Shown here: one piece after another, positions 34,768-43,321 of the stretch
Layout of the letters: each line of letters opens with the position of its first letter
Position numbering within the stretch: the first letter of the stretch is position 1
NCBI GenBank assembly: GCA_036526135.1
Contig: DATCZA010000046.1
Span: 124,001-188,000, forward strand
Source of the DNA: UBA2965 sp036526135
GTDB taxonomy: Bacteria > Pseudomonadota > Gammaproteobacteria > Pseudomonadales > Azotimanducaceae
DNA length: 64,000 nt
Direction of reading: 5' to 3'
Notes under the pieces: model-generated
The model's input: the letters and a program-made list of their open reading frames with translations, nothing else
What the model was told of the DNA's origin: nothing
Databases searched by the model: none
Translations under genes and position numbers: made by a program

Positions 34768-36038
34768 CAGCGGCCCCGCTCGATCTCGTGCAGGGTCGCA
34801 CGCAGCGCGGCCCCGTAGTCTAGTCGCGATGGGCACACGTATGCGCACAGGGCCAGGTCTTCCTCGACCAGAGACAGGCAATCCAGGGAGCTCGCGAGCT
34901 CGGTGTCGCCGGTGAGCAGCGCACGAAGGAGCGGCGCGACGGGGGCCTGGAACGGCCAGACGCGGTCGAAGCTCTCGACGGGTAGCATCCCGCTCCCACG
35001 ACCGATGTTCCTCGCCGGAGCGGCCCCGCGCGGCCAAACCACATCCAGCCACCGGCGTCGTGACGGACCTGCCGCGCGCAGCAGCGATACCTGAGAATCG
35101 TACCGGCCAAGATACCCACTCGCCGGCGTCGGTGCGCGTCCGCTCAGAACGGACCCGGCGATCACGGCACAGCCGTTTTCCGACTCGCCCTGCACAAGCT
35201 CGCTCAGGCGCGCACCCGCCCGCGTGCGCAGCAGCCGCGGCCTGACCGCTCCCGGCCCGGCCACTGAAACCACTCGTTCATCGCAAAGCTCGCCCGAGAC
35301 GAGCAATCGTCCGAGTGCCAGAACGTCCTGATACCCGATGTGCCAGACCTCGTCCGCCTCCGGGCACAGGTGGCGGAGATGGGTACCCACCAGGCCGGCC
35401 GGATGCGGGCCGCTGAACTCCACCACGCTCAAGCCCTCGGCATCGACGTCCGGGAGGCTGGCCCCTGCCCGGGAGCAGAGATAGGTGACCGGCGCCAGAC
35501 AGGCGAGCGCCCGGGCGCCGGCGGCAAAGTCAGCCTCTCGAAGCCCGACGACCACGGCCGGATCCGGGGCCAGGGGCCGGGTGTCGATGGCCGTGAGGAG
35601 CAGCGCGGCCGGTGTCCCTCCGGGATCGGCCACGCGACCGAAGGGTCGCGATCTGAGGGCGGGCCAAAGGCCCGAACGCAGGAGCAGCGCGACGATCTCC
35701 TCGCGCCGTGACGGGTCATCCGGCACATCAACGATCGCCCGCTCATCCCCATCGACGTCGATCACCACCGAGACCAGCGTGCGCCGTGGTCCACGATTGA
35801 TCTGGGTGATCCGGCCGGCGGCTGGTGCTACGAAGCGAATTTCCGGACGCGCCCGGTCGGTGAAGATCGTATCACCCGCTTTGACCCGGGCACCTTCGTC
35901 CACCTCGAGCGACGGGCGAAGGTTCAGGTAGTCCCCACCAAGCAGGGCAACCTGGCCGACCTCCGGACCCGTATCGATGGTCTGCTCCGGCCGACCGGAG
36001 ACTTCGACGTCAAGGCCTGTGGTGATCTCGATCAGCAT
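34767..36038 (-). CDS. nqrA: Na+-translocating NADH:quinone reductase subunit A
   Basis: This 423-residue peripheral cytoplasmic subunit is the first gene of the nqrABCDEF operon. The N-terminus (LIEITTGLDVEVSGRPEQ) and the lipoyl-like segment with VKAGDTIF match NqrA, followed by the middle domain (YLCSRAG, HPAGLVGTHL) and the C-terminal LALCAYVCPSR. It is shorter than the roughly 446 residues of the Vibrio protein. The ribosome-binding site before ATG 36038 is weak. It is divergent from the decaheme cytochrome gene with about 90 bp between starts. Confidence 0.95.
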   Translation of the reverse strand: MLIEITTGLDVEVSGRPEQTIDTGPEVGQVALLGGDYLNLRPSLEVDEGARVKAGDTIFTDRARPEIRFVAPAAGRITQINRGPRRTLVSVVIDVDGDERAIVDVPDDPSRREEIVALLLRSGLWPALRSRPFGRVADPGGTPAALLLTAIDTRPLAPDPAVVVGLREADFAAGARALACLAPVTYLCSRAGASLPDVDAEGLSVVEFSGPHPAGLVGTHLRHLCPEADEVWHIGYQDVLALGRLLVSGELCDERVVSVAGPGAVRPRLLRTRAGARLSELVQGESENGCAVIAGSVLSGRAPTPASGYLGRYDSQVSLLRAAGPSRRRWLDVVWPRGAAPARNIGRGSGMLPVESFDRVWPFQAPVAPLLRALLTGDTELASSLDCLSLVEEDLALCAYVCPSRLDYGAALRATLHEIERGR

Positions 36039-36127
36039 GCCGGCACCAAACTGACACGACCCTCGGGTAGTATGTCTACGTAGAACTCACAATAGCAGAG
36101 CGACACGTGCTGCTGGACCCTAAACCC

Positions 36128-36976
36128 ATGCGTTTGTTTTCAATGGCGGTGGGCACTCTGTTTCTGCTGGCAACCGGCCAGGTCGGCGGAAACCCGACCT
36201 GCGCCGCTTGCCACGGCGAGCTCGTCGCGGACTTCCACGGTACTCCCCACGGGGCCCGGACGGAGGACGACGAAGCGTCCGGATGCAGGAGTTGCCACGG
36301 CGATCCGGCAACTCACCTCGCCGCACCCGCGGAGCCGGGATCCCTGCTCGCATTCGATGACGAGCCCAGCGCGACGATCAATGCCGCCTGTGGCAGCTGT
36401 CACGCGGACGCTCACACCGCTCGCGCCAACCCGCACTCCCAGGCCGGGCTCGCTTGCACGGATTGCCACAGCATTCACCCATCGAGCGCAGCCGAAATCG
36501 CTCTGCCTGCCGAGTTCGATCGCGTCGACGCGGCCTCGGCCACGTGCTTCGAATGCCATCAGGAGACATTCAGCCAGTTCTCCTTCAACGAGCGTCATCG
36601 CCTACAGGAAGGCAGCGTTTCCTGCACGTCCTGCCACGACCCCCACGCGCCGGCGAGCTCCGGGCATCTTGGCGCCTTCGGCCAGAGGGTGTGCGCCGAG
36701 TGCCACGCCGACGTCGACGGCCCGTTCGTGTTCGAGCATGACGCGTCCCGTGTGGAAGGATGCGGCGCCTGCCACGAGCCCCACGGCAGCCCGAATCGGC
36801 ACATGCTCACGCACCAGCAGGTGGGCGAGCTCTGCTACTCGTGTCACGCCATCGTCCCCCAGTTCCACCTCGGCTTCAGCCCCGCGGGCCCGCCCCGATT
36901 CGACGAAGGCACCGTGTGCACGAACTGCCACGCCACCATTCACGGGTCCAACCTGGACCCGGCCTTTCTGAGGTGA
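36128..36976 (+). CDS. Decaheme c-type cytochrome, MtrA/DmsE/PioA type
   Basis: This 282-residue exported cytochrome has ten CxxCH sites starting at residues 25, 53, 88, 110, 140, 166, 189, 212, 236 and 264, and distal His-rich segments such as HGTPHG and CHEPHGSP. Ten hemes in about 280 residues, next to an MtrB-type barrel, is the hallmark of the periplasmic wire that inserts into the barrel and carries electrons across the outer membrane. ATG 36128 is preferred because it begins the signal peptide; GTG 36107 in frame is possible. The direction of flow, to an outside acceptor or from Fe(II), cannot be read from sequence. Confidence 0.92.
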   Translation: MRLFSMAVGTLFLLATGQVGGNPTCAACHGELVADFHGTPHGARTEDDEASGCRSCHGDPATHLAAPAEPGSLLAFDDEPSATINAACGSCHADAHTARANPHSQAGLACTDCHSIHPSSAAEIALPAEFDRVDAASATCFECHQETFSQFSFNERHRLQEGSVSCTSCHDPHAPASSGHLGAFGQRVCAECHADVDGPFVFEHDASRVEGCGACHEPHGSPNRHMLTHQQVGELCYSCHAIVPQFHLGFSPAGPPRFDEGTVCTNCHATIHGSNLDPAFLR

Positions 36977-36983
36977 CGGGCTC

Positions 36984-38843
36984 ATGACGGCTCGGCTCCT
37001 GATCGTTTTCACGCTGCTGATCGCCGGTGCGGCAAGTACCCGCAGCGCCGCCGCCGCGACCTTCACCGGTCACGTGAGCGTCGGCTACCGCGAGGTCGAC
37101 GTGTCCGGGGACGAGGGCAAGTACCAACAGCACGTCAACCTCGATGATGGGGCCCGCCTGTTCGATCTCGGCATGGTCTTCCAGCCCGACCGGGACGCGA
37201 ATAGCCCGGCCGGCATGCCCGACCGGGTAGAGCTCAACGCCAGCGGGCTCGGCGGGGACCCCTACGAATCCGTGCGGGTGCGCGTTCAACGTTACGGAAG
37301 CTACCGGCTCACCTATGATCATCGCAGCTCGGACTATTTCTACGAGGACCTGCTGCTCGCACCCGAGGAAGCCAGCGTCGAGCAGTCCACAGGCGGCGAC
37401 TTCCATCATTTCGACTTCGAGAGAAATCGCGACGCCCTCGCGCTGGATCTGGATCTGAGCAGCCGGGCCAAGCTGAACCTGGGATTCGCCCGATACGAGA
37501 AACGCGGCGAGAGCACCACCGTGCTGGACGTGGAGCGGGAGGAATTCGAGCTCGACAAGCCCATCGACGAGTCCCTGGACAGATACGAACTCGGCTTCAC
37601 TTACGCTTGGGATCACGTCACCGTGGCCCTGGGCCAGACCTGGCAGGAGTACGACAACGACTCGCAGATCTTTCTGCCCGGGTTCTCGCCGGGCAGCGAG
37701 GCGGACGCACCCACCTCGCTGGATCTCTTTTTTCTGGACCAGCCCTACGGCTTCACGTCCAGCGATCAGCGTCTGAGCGTGCAGGTGCGGCCATCATCCC
37801 AGTGGATCGTGGAGCTCGACGCGCGGGCCGGCAACCTGGACCTGGACATGACGGCAACGGAGCGGGCCCAGGGCACCGACTACCTCGGGCGTCCGTTCGA
37901 CCGCGAGGACGCGGGGGCAGCAGACGTGGACAGGGACACCCTGCTGCTCGACGCCTCGGTCGCCTACCTGGTCAACGATCGTCTCCAGCTCAACGCCGGC
38001 GTGCGCCGCTACGATCTGGAGCAGGACGGCGCGGTGCTGTTCGGCGACACCGCCGGCGCGAGCGCGTGGGACATCGAGACCACCGGGTTCGAGCTCGGGG
38101 TAGACATGGCCGTGACGACCACGGTGACACTCAGCGGCGGATGGTCCACCGAGCGGCGGAAGAGCGTCGTCAGCCACGCCATCGAAGGCGCCGGCCACAC
38201 CGAAGCCGTGGATACCGACCGGGACGGCTTCTTCGGGCGGCTCAGCTACCGGCCAAGCCGAAGAGCCCAGGTCACCTTGAGCTTCGAGGACGACCGGATC
38301 GACGATCCCTACACGCTGGCATCGGCTACCGATGCCCGACGCTACAAGGCGCGCGCATCCTACCGGTGGGACAACGGCCTGAAGGTTTCCGCGTCCTACC
38401 GGCGCACGGACTACGAAAACGACAATACGGGCTGGATCTCCGAAAGCCGTCAGTCCGACATCCGCCTGACCCACGCAGGCGACCGCCTGACGGTGTCGGT
38501 GGGAGCCGCCTTCGTCGAGCTCCAACGGGAAGTGGACCAGCTGGTGACCGGGGGCTCCCGGCAGGATCTGTTCGCCATCTCCTACGGCGCGGATGCGGAT
38601 TTCTGGGACGGCGCCGTTCGTTGGCATGTCACCGACCGGGTGGACCTGACCGCCAGCTACCGAGCTTACGAGAACGAGGGCAGCTTCAGGGTCGACCGGG
38701 ACGACGTCCGCGCGGGCGTCGAGTTTCTGCTGCCCGCGGACTACGCCCTGCTGCTCAGCTACCGCAACGTCGACTACAATGAGGACGAGCTTGAATCTTT
38801 CGATGCCGACGTGTGGGAGCTGGCCCTGAAGTTCCGCTGGTGA
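36984..38843 (+). CDS. MtrB/PioB-family outer-membrane beta-barrel
   Basis: This 619-residue protein has a signal peptide (cleavage probably after SAAAA), then regular alternating amphipathic strands rich in Tyr, Asp and Arg (for example YRLTYDHRSSDYFYED and YKARASYRWDNGLKVSASY) and ends in an aromatic residue (ALKFRW), as outer-membrane barrels do. It follows the decaheme gene by 7 nt, the order seen in mtrAB, dmsEF and pioAB. The N-terminal CxxC of Shewanella MtrB is absent. No MtrC/OmcA-like surface cytochrome follows. Confidence 0.87.
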   Translation: MTARLLIVFTLLIAGAASTRSAAAATFTGHVSVGYREVDVSGDEGKYQQHVNLDDGARLFDLGMVFQPDRDANSPAGMPDRVELNASGLGGDPYESVRVRVQRYGSYRLTYDHRSSDYFYEDLLLAPEEASVEQSTGGDFHHFDFERNRDALALDLDLSSRAKLNLGFARYEKRGESTTVLDVEREEFELDKPIDESLDRYELGFTYAWDHVTVALGQTWQEYDNDSQIFLPGFSPGSEADAPTSLDLFFLDQPYGFTSSDQRLSVQVRPSSQWIVELDARAGNLDLDMTATERAQGTDYLGRPFDREDAGAADVDRDTLLLDASVAYLVNDRLQLNAGVRRYDLEQDGAVLFGDTAGASAWDIETTGFELGVDMAVTTTVTLSGGWSTERRKSVVSHAIEGAGHTEAVDTDRDGFFGRLSYRPSRRAQVTLSFEDDRIDDPYTLASATDARRYKARASYRWDNGLKVSASYRRTDYENDNTGWISESRQSDIRLTHAGDRLTVSVGAAFVELQREVDQLVTGGSRQDLFAISYGADADFWDGAVRWHVTDRVDLTASYRAYENEGSFRVDRDDVRAGVEFLLPADYALLLSYRNVDYNEDELESFDADVWELALKFRW

Positions 38844-38868
38844 CGCGCACGACGTGCCGGAGCCGACC

Positions 38869-39945
38869 ATGAGCGACAGCCTTCCATTCGGAGTCCACCC
38901 CAGCACCATCATCGGGCCCGACGGCAATCTCCTGCGGCCGATCCCGGAGCCCCTGGTGGACCCGGCCACCATCCGAGCCCTCTACGGGTGGATGCACCGC
39001 ACCCGCGCCTTCGACGCCAAGGCCATCGAGCTCCAGCGGACCGGACGCCTGGGAACCTACGCCTCCTGTCTCGGCCAGGAGGCGGCCAGCGTCGGCATCG
39101 GTCACGCCATGGCGCCCGAGGACGTGCTGGTGCCTTCGTTCAGAGATCAGGGCACCCAGCTGTACCGGGGTGTGAGCATGGTCGAGCTGCTGCTCTACTG
39201 GGGCGGCGACGAGCGCGGCTCCGACTACGCCGTGCCGAGGGACGATCTGCCCATCAGCATTACCGTGGGCGGCCACGCTCCCCATGCGGCCGGCGTCGCG
39301 CTGGCGCTGAAGCTCCGAGCCGAACCCCGGGTGGCCGTGTGCGTGTTCGGCGACGGCGCTACGTCCAAGGGCGATGTGTACGAGGCGATGAACATCGCCG
39401 GCGTCTGGCGGCTGCCCGTCGTCTTCGTCGTGAACAACAACCAGTGGGCCATCTCCACGCCCCGAGCCGATCAGTCGGCGGCCACCACCCTGGCGCAGAA
39501 AGCGGTGGCCGCCGGTTTCGAGGGCAGCCAGGTGGACGGCAACGATGTGCTTGCCGTCAGCGAGGCGGTGGGCGACGCCATCGGCCATGCCCGCAAGGGT
39601 GACGGGCCACGACTGGTCGAATGCCTGACCTACCGGCTGGGCGATCACACCACCGTGGACGACGCCAGCCGCTACCGAAGCGAGGCCGAGGTGGCGCGCT
39701 GGCGGCAGCTGGATCCCTTGGCCCGCGTGGGTGCCTATCTCGCCCAGCATGAGGGATGGAGCGACGCCGACGAGGATGCCCTGGTCGAGCGGTGCGACGA
39801 CGAGGTGGCGTCGGCAGCCACCGCTTACAACGGGACGACGCCCCAGCCACCCGAGGCCATCTTCGACCATCTCTTCGCCAGCCTTCCCCGGGAGTTGGAA
39901 CGACAGAGAGCGACCCTGCTAGCAAGTGCCCCGGCCGATGGCTGA
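38869..39945 (+). CDS. 2-oxoacid dehydrogenase E1 alpha subunit, probably branched-chain
   Basis: This 358-residue thiamine-diphosphate subunit has the TPP motif from GDG (161) to NN (189-190) and the phosphorylation-loop-like region YRLGDHTTVDDASRYR typical of branched-chain 2-oxoacid or pyruvate E1 alpha. A leucine-type dehydrogenase two genes downstream makes the matching 2-oxoacids, which favours the branched-chain complex. GGAG lies 6 nt before ATG 38869. No E2 or E3 gene is present in this operon. Confidence 0.92.
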   Translation: MSDSLPFGVHPSTIIGPDGNLLRPIPEPLVDPATIRALYGWMHRTRAFDAKAIELQRTGRLGTYASCLGQEAASVGIGHAMAPEDVLVPSFRDQGTQLYRGVSMVELLLYWGGDERGSDYAVPRDDLPISITVGGHAPHAAGVALALKLRAEPRVAVCVFGDGATSKGDVYEAMNIAGVWRLPVVFVVNNNQWAISTPRADQSAATTLAQKAVAAGFEGSQVDGNDVLAVSEAVGDAIGHARKGDGPRLVECLTYRLGDHTTVDDASRYRSEAEVARWRQLDPLARVGAYLAQHEGWSDADEDALVERCDDEVASAATAYNGTTPQPPEAIFDHLFASLPRELERQRATLLASAPADG

Positions 39946-40918
39946 GCACACCCTGCTGGAGGCGGTGAACCTGGCGTTGCGCCGCGCCATGGCCGATGAC
40001 GACCGTGTTCTCGTTCTCGGCGAGGACGTGGGGGTGGTGGGCGGCGTGTTCAGGGCAACGGACGGCCTGCTGCAGGCCTTCGGGCCGCACCGGGTCTTCG
40101 ATACCCCCCTGGCCGAGACCGGCATCGCCGGCGTGGCCGTCGGCCTCGCCGTGCAGGGGTTCCGGCCCGTGGCGGAGATCCAGTTCATGGGGTTCATCTA
40201 CGCCGCGATCGATCAGCTCGCGAACCACGCTTCGAGAATGCGGACCCGCACCCGCGGGCGCCAGAGCTGCCCGCTGGTGCTGCGCGCGCCGTTCGGTGGC
40301 GGCATCCACGCGCCGGAACATCACTCCGAGAGCGCCGAGGCCATGCTGGCTCACATTCCGGGGCTGCGGGTGGTCATTCCCTCGTCGCCGCGGACCGCCT
40401 ACGGGCTGCTTCTGGCAGCCATCCGGGACCCGGACCCGGTGGTCTTCCTGGAGCCGAAGCGCCTGTACCGGTCGGCCAAAGAGGCTTTCGAAGACGACGG
40501 CGCAGCCCTCCCGCTCGACCGTTGCCACATCGTCCGTCCCGGAAAGGATCTCACCCTCGTCACCTGGGGAGCCATGGTCCAGGAAACCCTGGCCGCCGCC
40601 GAGCAGCTGTCCGGCGAAGGCGTCGCCGCAGAGGTCATCGACGTCGCCACGATCAAACCCCTGGACGGCGAGACGATCTGCGAATCGGTGGGGCGAACGG
40701 GCCGTCTCGTCATCGTCCACGAAGCGCCGATCACGGGCGGTTTCGGCGGAGAAATTGCCGCCTGCGTGGCCGAACGCGCGCTGTACAGCCTGCAGGCACC
40801 CATCCTGAGGGTGGCCGGCTACGACACCGTGATGCCGCTGGCCAGGCTCGAACATCATTACATGCCGAGCGTGTCGAGAATCGTCGGCGCCGCTCGGGAA
40901 ACGCTGGAGGCTTCATGA
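39938..40918 (+). CDS. 2-oxoacid dehydrogenase E1 beta subunit, probably branched-chain
   Basis: This 326-residue transketolase-type pyrimidine-binding subunit has VLGEDVGVVGGVFRATDGL, DTPLAETGIAGVAVGLA, the GGGIHAPEHHSES loop and IDVATIKPLD. It pairs with the E1 alpha subunit to decarboxylate the 2-oxoacid. ATG 39938 overlaps the alpha stop by 8 nt; the GTG-like extension to 39926 in the same frame adds four residues. It overlaps the next gene as ATGA, giving a tight three-gene operon. Confidence 0.93.
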   Translation: MAEHTLLEAVNLALRRAMADDDRVLVLGEDVGVVGGVFRATDGLLQAFGPHRVFDTPLAETGIAGVAVGLAVQGFRPVAEIQFMGFIYAAIDQLANHASRMRTRTRGRQSCPLVLRAPFGGGIHAPEHHSESAEAMLAHIPGLRVVIPSSPRTAYGLLLAAIRDPDPVVFLEPKRLYRSAKEAFEDDGAALPLDRCHIVRPGKDLTLVTWGAMVQETLAAAEQLSGEGVAAEVIDVATIKPLDGETICESVGRTGRLVIVHEAPITGGFGGEIAACVAERALYSLQAPILRVAGYDTVMPLARLEHHYMPSVSRIVGAARETLEAS

Positions 40919-42021
40919 TCGCTACTTTCGACGACGTCGACGAGCTCGGGCCCGAGAAGGTCATCGAGATTTACGACCCGAGCACGGGCCTGAAGGCCAT
41001 CGTGGTGGTGGACAACGTCGCCGCCGGGCCGGCCATCGGCGGGGTCAGGATGGCCGTCGACGCCACGCGCGAGGAGTGTGGGCGGCTTGCCAGGGCAATG
41101 ACGCTGAAGAACGCCATGGCGGGGCTCGCTCACGGCGGCGCCAAGTCTGTGATCGTCGCCGACCCGGCCATGGCCGACGAAGCAAAGGAAGTCCTGATTC
41201 GAAGCTTCGCCCACGCCATCGCCGACCTGCGAGACTACATACCCGGTCCCGACATGGGTACGGACGAGACCTCCATGGCACTGGTCAGGGATGTCACCGG
41301 CCGGTCCGCCGGCCTGCCGCGGGAGCTGGGGGGCATTCCCTTGGACGAGATCGGCGCGACGGGTCTTGGCTTGAGCGTTTCCCTGGAGGTCGCCGAGGCC
41401 TTTACGGATCTCAGCCTCGATGGCGCCAGGATCGTGGTCCAGGGATTCGGCTCCGTGGGCCAGCACGCGGCCCGCTTTCTCGCCCGACGCGGCGCCCGGC
41501 TGGTGGGCGTCTCCGACAGCCGGGGAGCGCGGGCGGCCGCAGAGGGTTTCGATCTCGATCTCCTGCTCGCATCCAAGCAGGAGGGCGTCAGCGTCGGCGC
41601 CTTCGACGAAGGCGAGGCCATCGATCCCGAGGATCTCGTCGAGCTCGATTGCGACGTGTGGATTCCGGCCGCCCGGCCGGACGTGCTCAACGGGGCAAAC
41701 GCCGGCCGGATCCGAGCCAAGGTAGTTGCCCAGGGAGCGAACATCCCCGCCACCCCGGAGGCGGAGCAGACCCTGGCGGCGCGCGGCGTTCTGGTGATCC
41801 CGGACTTCGTCGCCAACGCCGGCGGGGTCATCTGCGCGGCTGTGGAGTATCACGGCGGCAGTGAAAGCCAGGCCCTGGCCACGATCCAGGACAAGATTCA
41901 CGGCAACGTCAAAGAGGTGCTCTCCAGGGCGACCACCACGGGCGAGCTGCCGAGAAAAGTCGCCATGGACATTGCTCGCGAACGGGTGCAAGCGGCCATG
42001 CGCTATCGTAAAACCTACTGA
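40915..42021 (+). CDS. Leucine/valine-type (Glu/Leu/Phe/Val family) dehydrogenase
   Basis: This 368-residue NAD-dependent amino-acid dehydrogenase has catalytic lysines at GLAHGGAKSVI (Lys77) and AMTLKNAMA (Lys65), and the NAD fold at VVQGFGSVGQHAARFL. Size and PGPDMGTDE match leucine dehydrogenase rather than the larger glutamate dehydrogenases. GGAGG precedes ATG 40915. It oxidatively deaminates branched-chain amino acids to the substrates of the E1 alpha/beta pair encoded just upstream. Confidence 0.93.
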   Translation: MIATFDDVDELGPEKVIEIYDPSTGLKAIVVVDNVAAGPAIGGVRMAVDATREECGRLARAMTLKNAMAGLAHGGAKSVIVADPAMADEAKEVLIRSFAHAIADLRDYIPGPDMGTDETSMALVRDVTGRSAGLPRELGGIPLDEIGATGLGLSVSLEVAEAFTDLSLDGARIVVQGFGSVGQHAARFLARRGARLVGVSDSRGARAAAEGFDLDLLLASKQEGVSVGAFDEGEAIDPEDLVELDCDVWIPAARPDVLNGANAGRIRAKVVAQGANIPATPEAEQTLAARGVLVIPDFVANAGGVICAAVEYHGGSESQALATIQDKIHGNVKEVLSRATTTGELPRKVAMDIARERVQAAMRYRKTY

Positions 42022-42082
42022 CCCGGAGTGATGCCCCGGACGGCAGCGCCTCGCCCCGGCGAAGACCCAGCGCGCCCCTGGC

Positions 42083-43168
42083 TCAGGGAATACGGCCCAC
42101 CAGCTCCCGGCCGACCCGCTCGAGCACGTCGAACCGGGTATCGAAATTGGGCAGGATCATCACCTGATCCAGACCCGCTTCGCTGAGGGCGGCAAGCCGG
42201 TCGATGAGCTGGTCGCGAGTGCCTATCATGCAGGTGGTCTCGAGCACCTCGCGGGTCAGAAACCGCTCCTCTTCCGGCAACACCCAGCAGTTGTGGCCGG
42301 CATGGATCCGCTGGTGGCGCCTTTCCTGCGGATAAGATTCGAGCAGAGCGCAGTAGTCGTCCCATATGCCGCCAAGATAGCCGGGCGGCTGGTGACCGAA
42401 ATTGCGCCACTGATCGTAGGCGTAGTGAACGGAGGCCATGGCCATGGCGCCGCATTCGGCTCGCACCCGGGGCGAATCGCTCGCTTCCCCCGGGTCCAGC
42501 ACGACGATGGCGGTCAGTCCGGTCGTGTAGAAGTCTGATCGATCCAGCGTCCGGCCCGCTGCCGCCGCGCCCTCTTCCAGCATGCGCCAGATGTTGGCCA
42601 TCACCGCCGGGTTCGCCGGCATGGCCAGCACCGCGCCGTCGCCGTGCTTGCCCGCCAGACCCAGAGACCGCGGTCCGAAGCCGGAAACGTAGACGGGGAT
42701 TCGATCGTCGAAATTGACGAACCCCTTGTCCGGCATGATGTGCCGAATGGGCGCCTCGCCGCGGGCGCCGACGGTCAAAGGTCCCATCTGCGCCTCCTCG
42801 CCACGGACCAGCGGCACGAGGGTGCTCAGATACCGGTCGAACTCGGCAATTCGATGAGGCGGCTGCCCCATGACGCGCATTGCCGTGTTGCCGGCGCCGA
42901 CCCCGAGGAACGTCCGCCCGGGCGCGATGGCGTTGATGGTCGCAATGGCCGCCGCGTTGACGGGTGCCGGCCGGGTGCCCGAGACGGCCACGCCGGTGCC
43001 GAGGCGGATCTTCTGGGTCCGGTCCGCGGCCAGCGCCAGAGTGGCGTAACAGTCGGACCAGAGCATCTGGCTGTCGGCGAGCCAGGCGTGGGAATATCCG
43101 AGGGCCTCGGCGCGAACGACGTAGTCGAGATCGCCGATGTGAGAGGCGACGCAGATTCCGATGTCCAT
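42083..43168 (-). CDS. LLM-class (luciferase-like) flavin-dependent oxidoreductase
   Basis: This 361-residue TIM-barrel flavoenzyme of the bacterial luciferase-like superfamily has the N-terminal GYSHAWLADSQ, RIRLGTGVAV-like strand KIRLGTGVAVSGTRPAP, TFLGVGAGN and PVYVSGFGPRSL. Members use FMN or coenzyme F420; the cofactor cannot be decided here, though the shape is close to F420-dependent types. It is divergent from the Baeyer-Villiger monooxygenase gene (153-bp spacer). Confidence 0.88.
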   Translation of the reverse strand: MDIGICVASHIGDLDYVVRAEALGYSHAWLADSQMLWSDCYATLALAADRTQKIRLGTGVAVSGTRPAPVNAAAIATINAIAPGRTFLGVGAGNTAMRVMGQPPHRIAEFDRYLSTLVPLVRGEEAQMGPLTVGARGEAPIRHIMPDKGFVNFDDRIPVYVSGFGPRSLGLAGKHGDGAVLAMPANPAVMANIWRMLEEGAAAAGRTLDRSDFYTTGLTAIVVLDPGEASDSPRVRAECGAMAMASVHYAYDQWRNFGHQPPGYLGGIWDDYCALLESYPQERRHQRIHAGHNCWVLPEEERFLTREVLETTCMIGTRDQLIDRLAALSEAGLDQVMILPNFDTRFDVLERVGRELVGRIP

Positions 43169-43321
43169 CCTGATCTCCGGGATAGTGAACCTGGCCGATT
43201 AGCGTACTTAAGGGCGCCAGCGCTTGCCAGACGATCCTGGCCGGGACGCCCCAGCCGTCCCCTTGCATCCGAACGGCTACCTGCGCTAAATGGATCGGCA
43301 TATCCAGCCGGGAAATCAGCC

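Noticed and set aside
36051..36079. CTGACA/TATGTC as a promoter in the nqrA-mtrA spacer
   Set aside because: The spacing between the boxes (14-15 bp) is too short and the -10 match is poor; a promoter must be there but I cannot place it.
42644..43321. N-terminal extension of the Baeyer-Villiger monooxygenase reading frame
   Set aside because: It runs antisense through the LLM gene and ATG 43322 gives the length expected for HAPMO-type enzymes.
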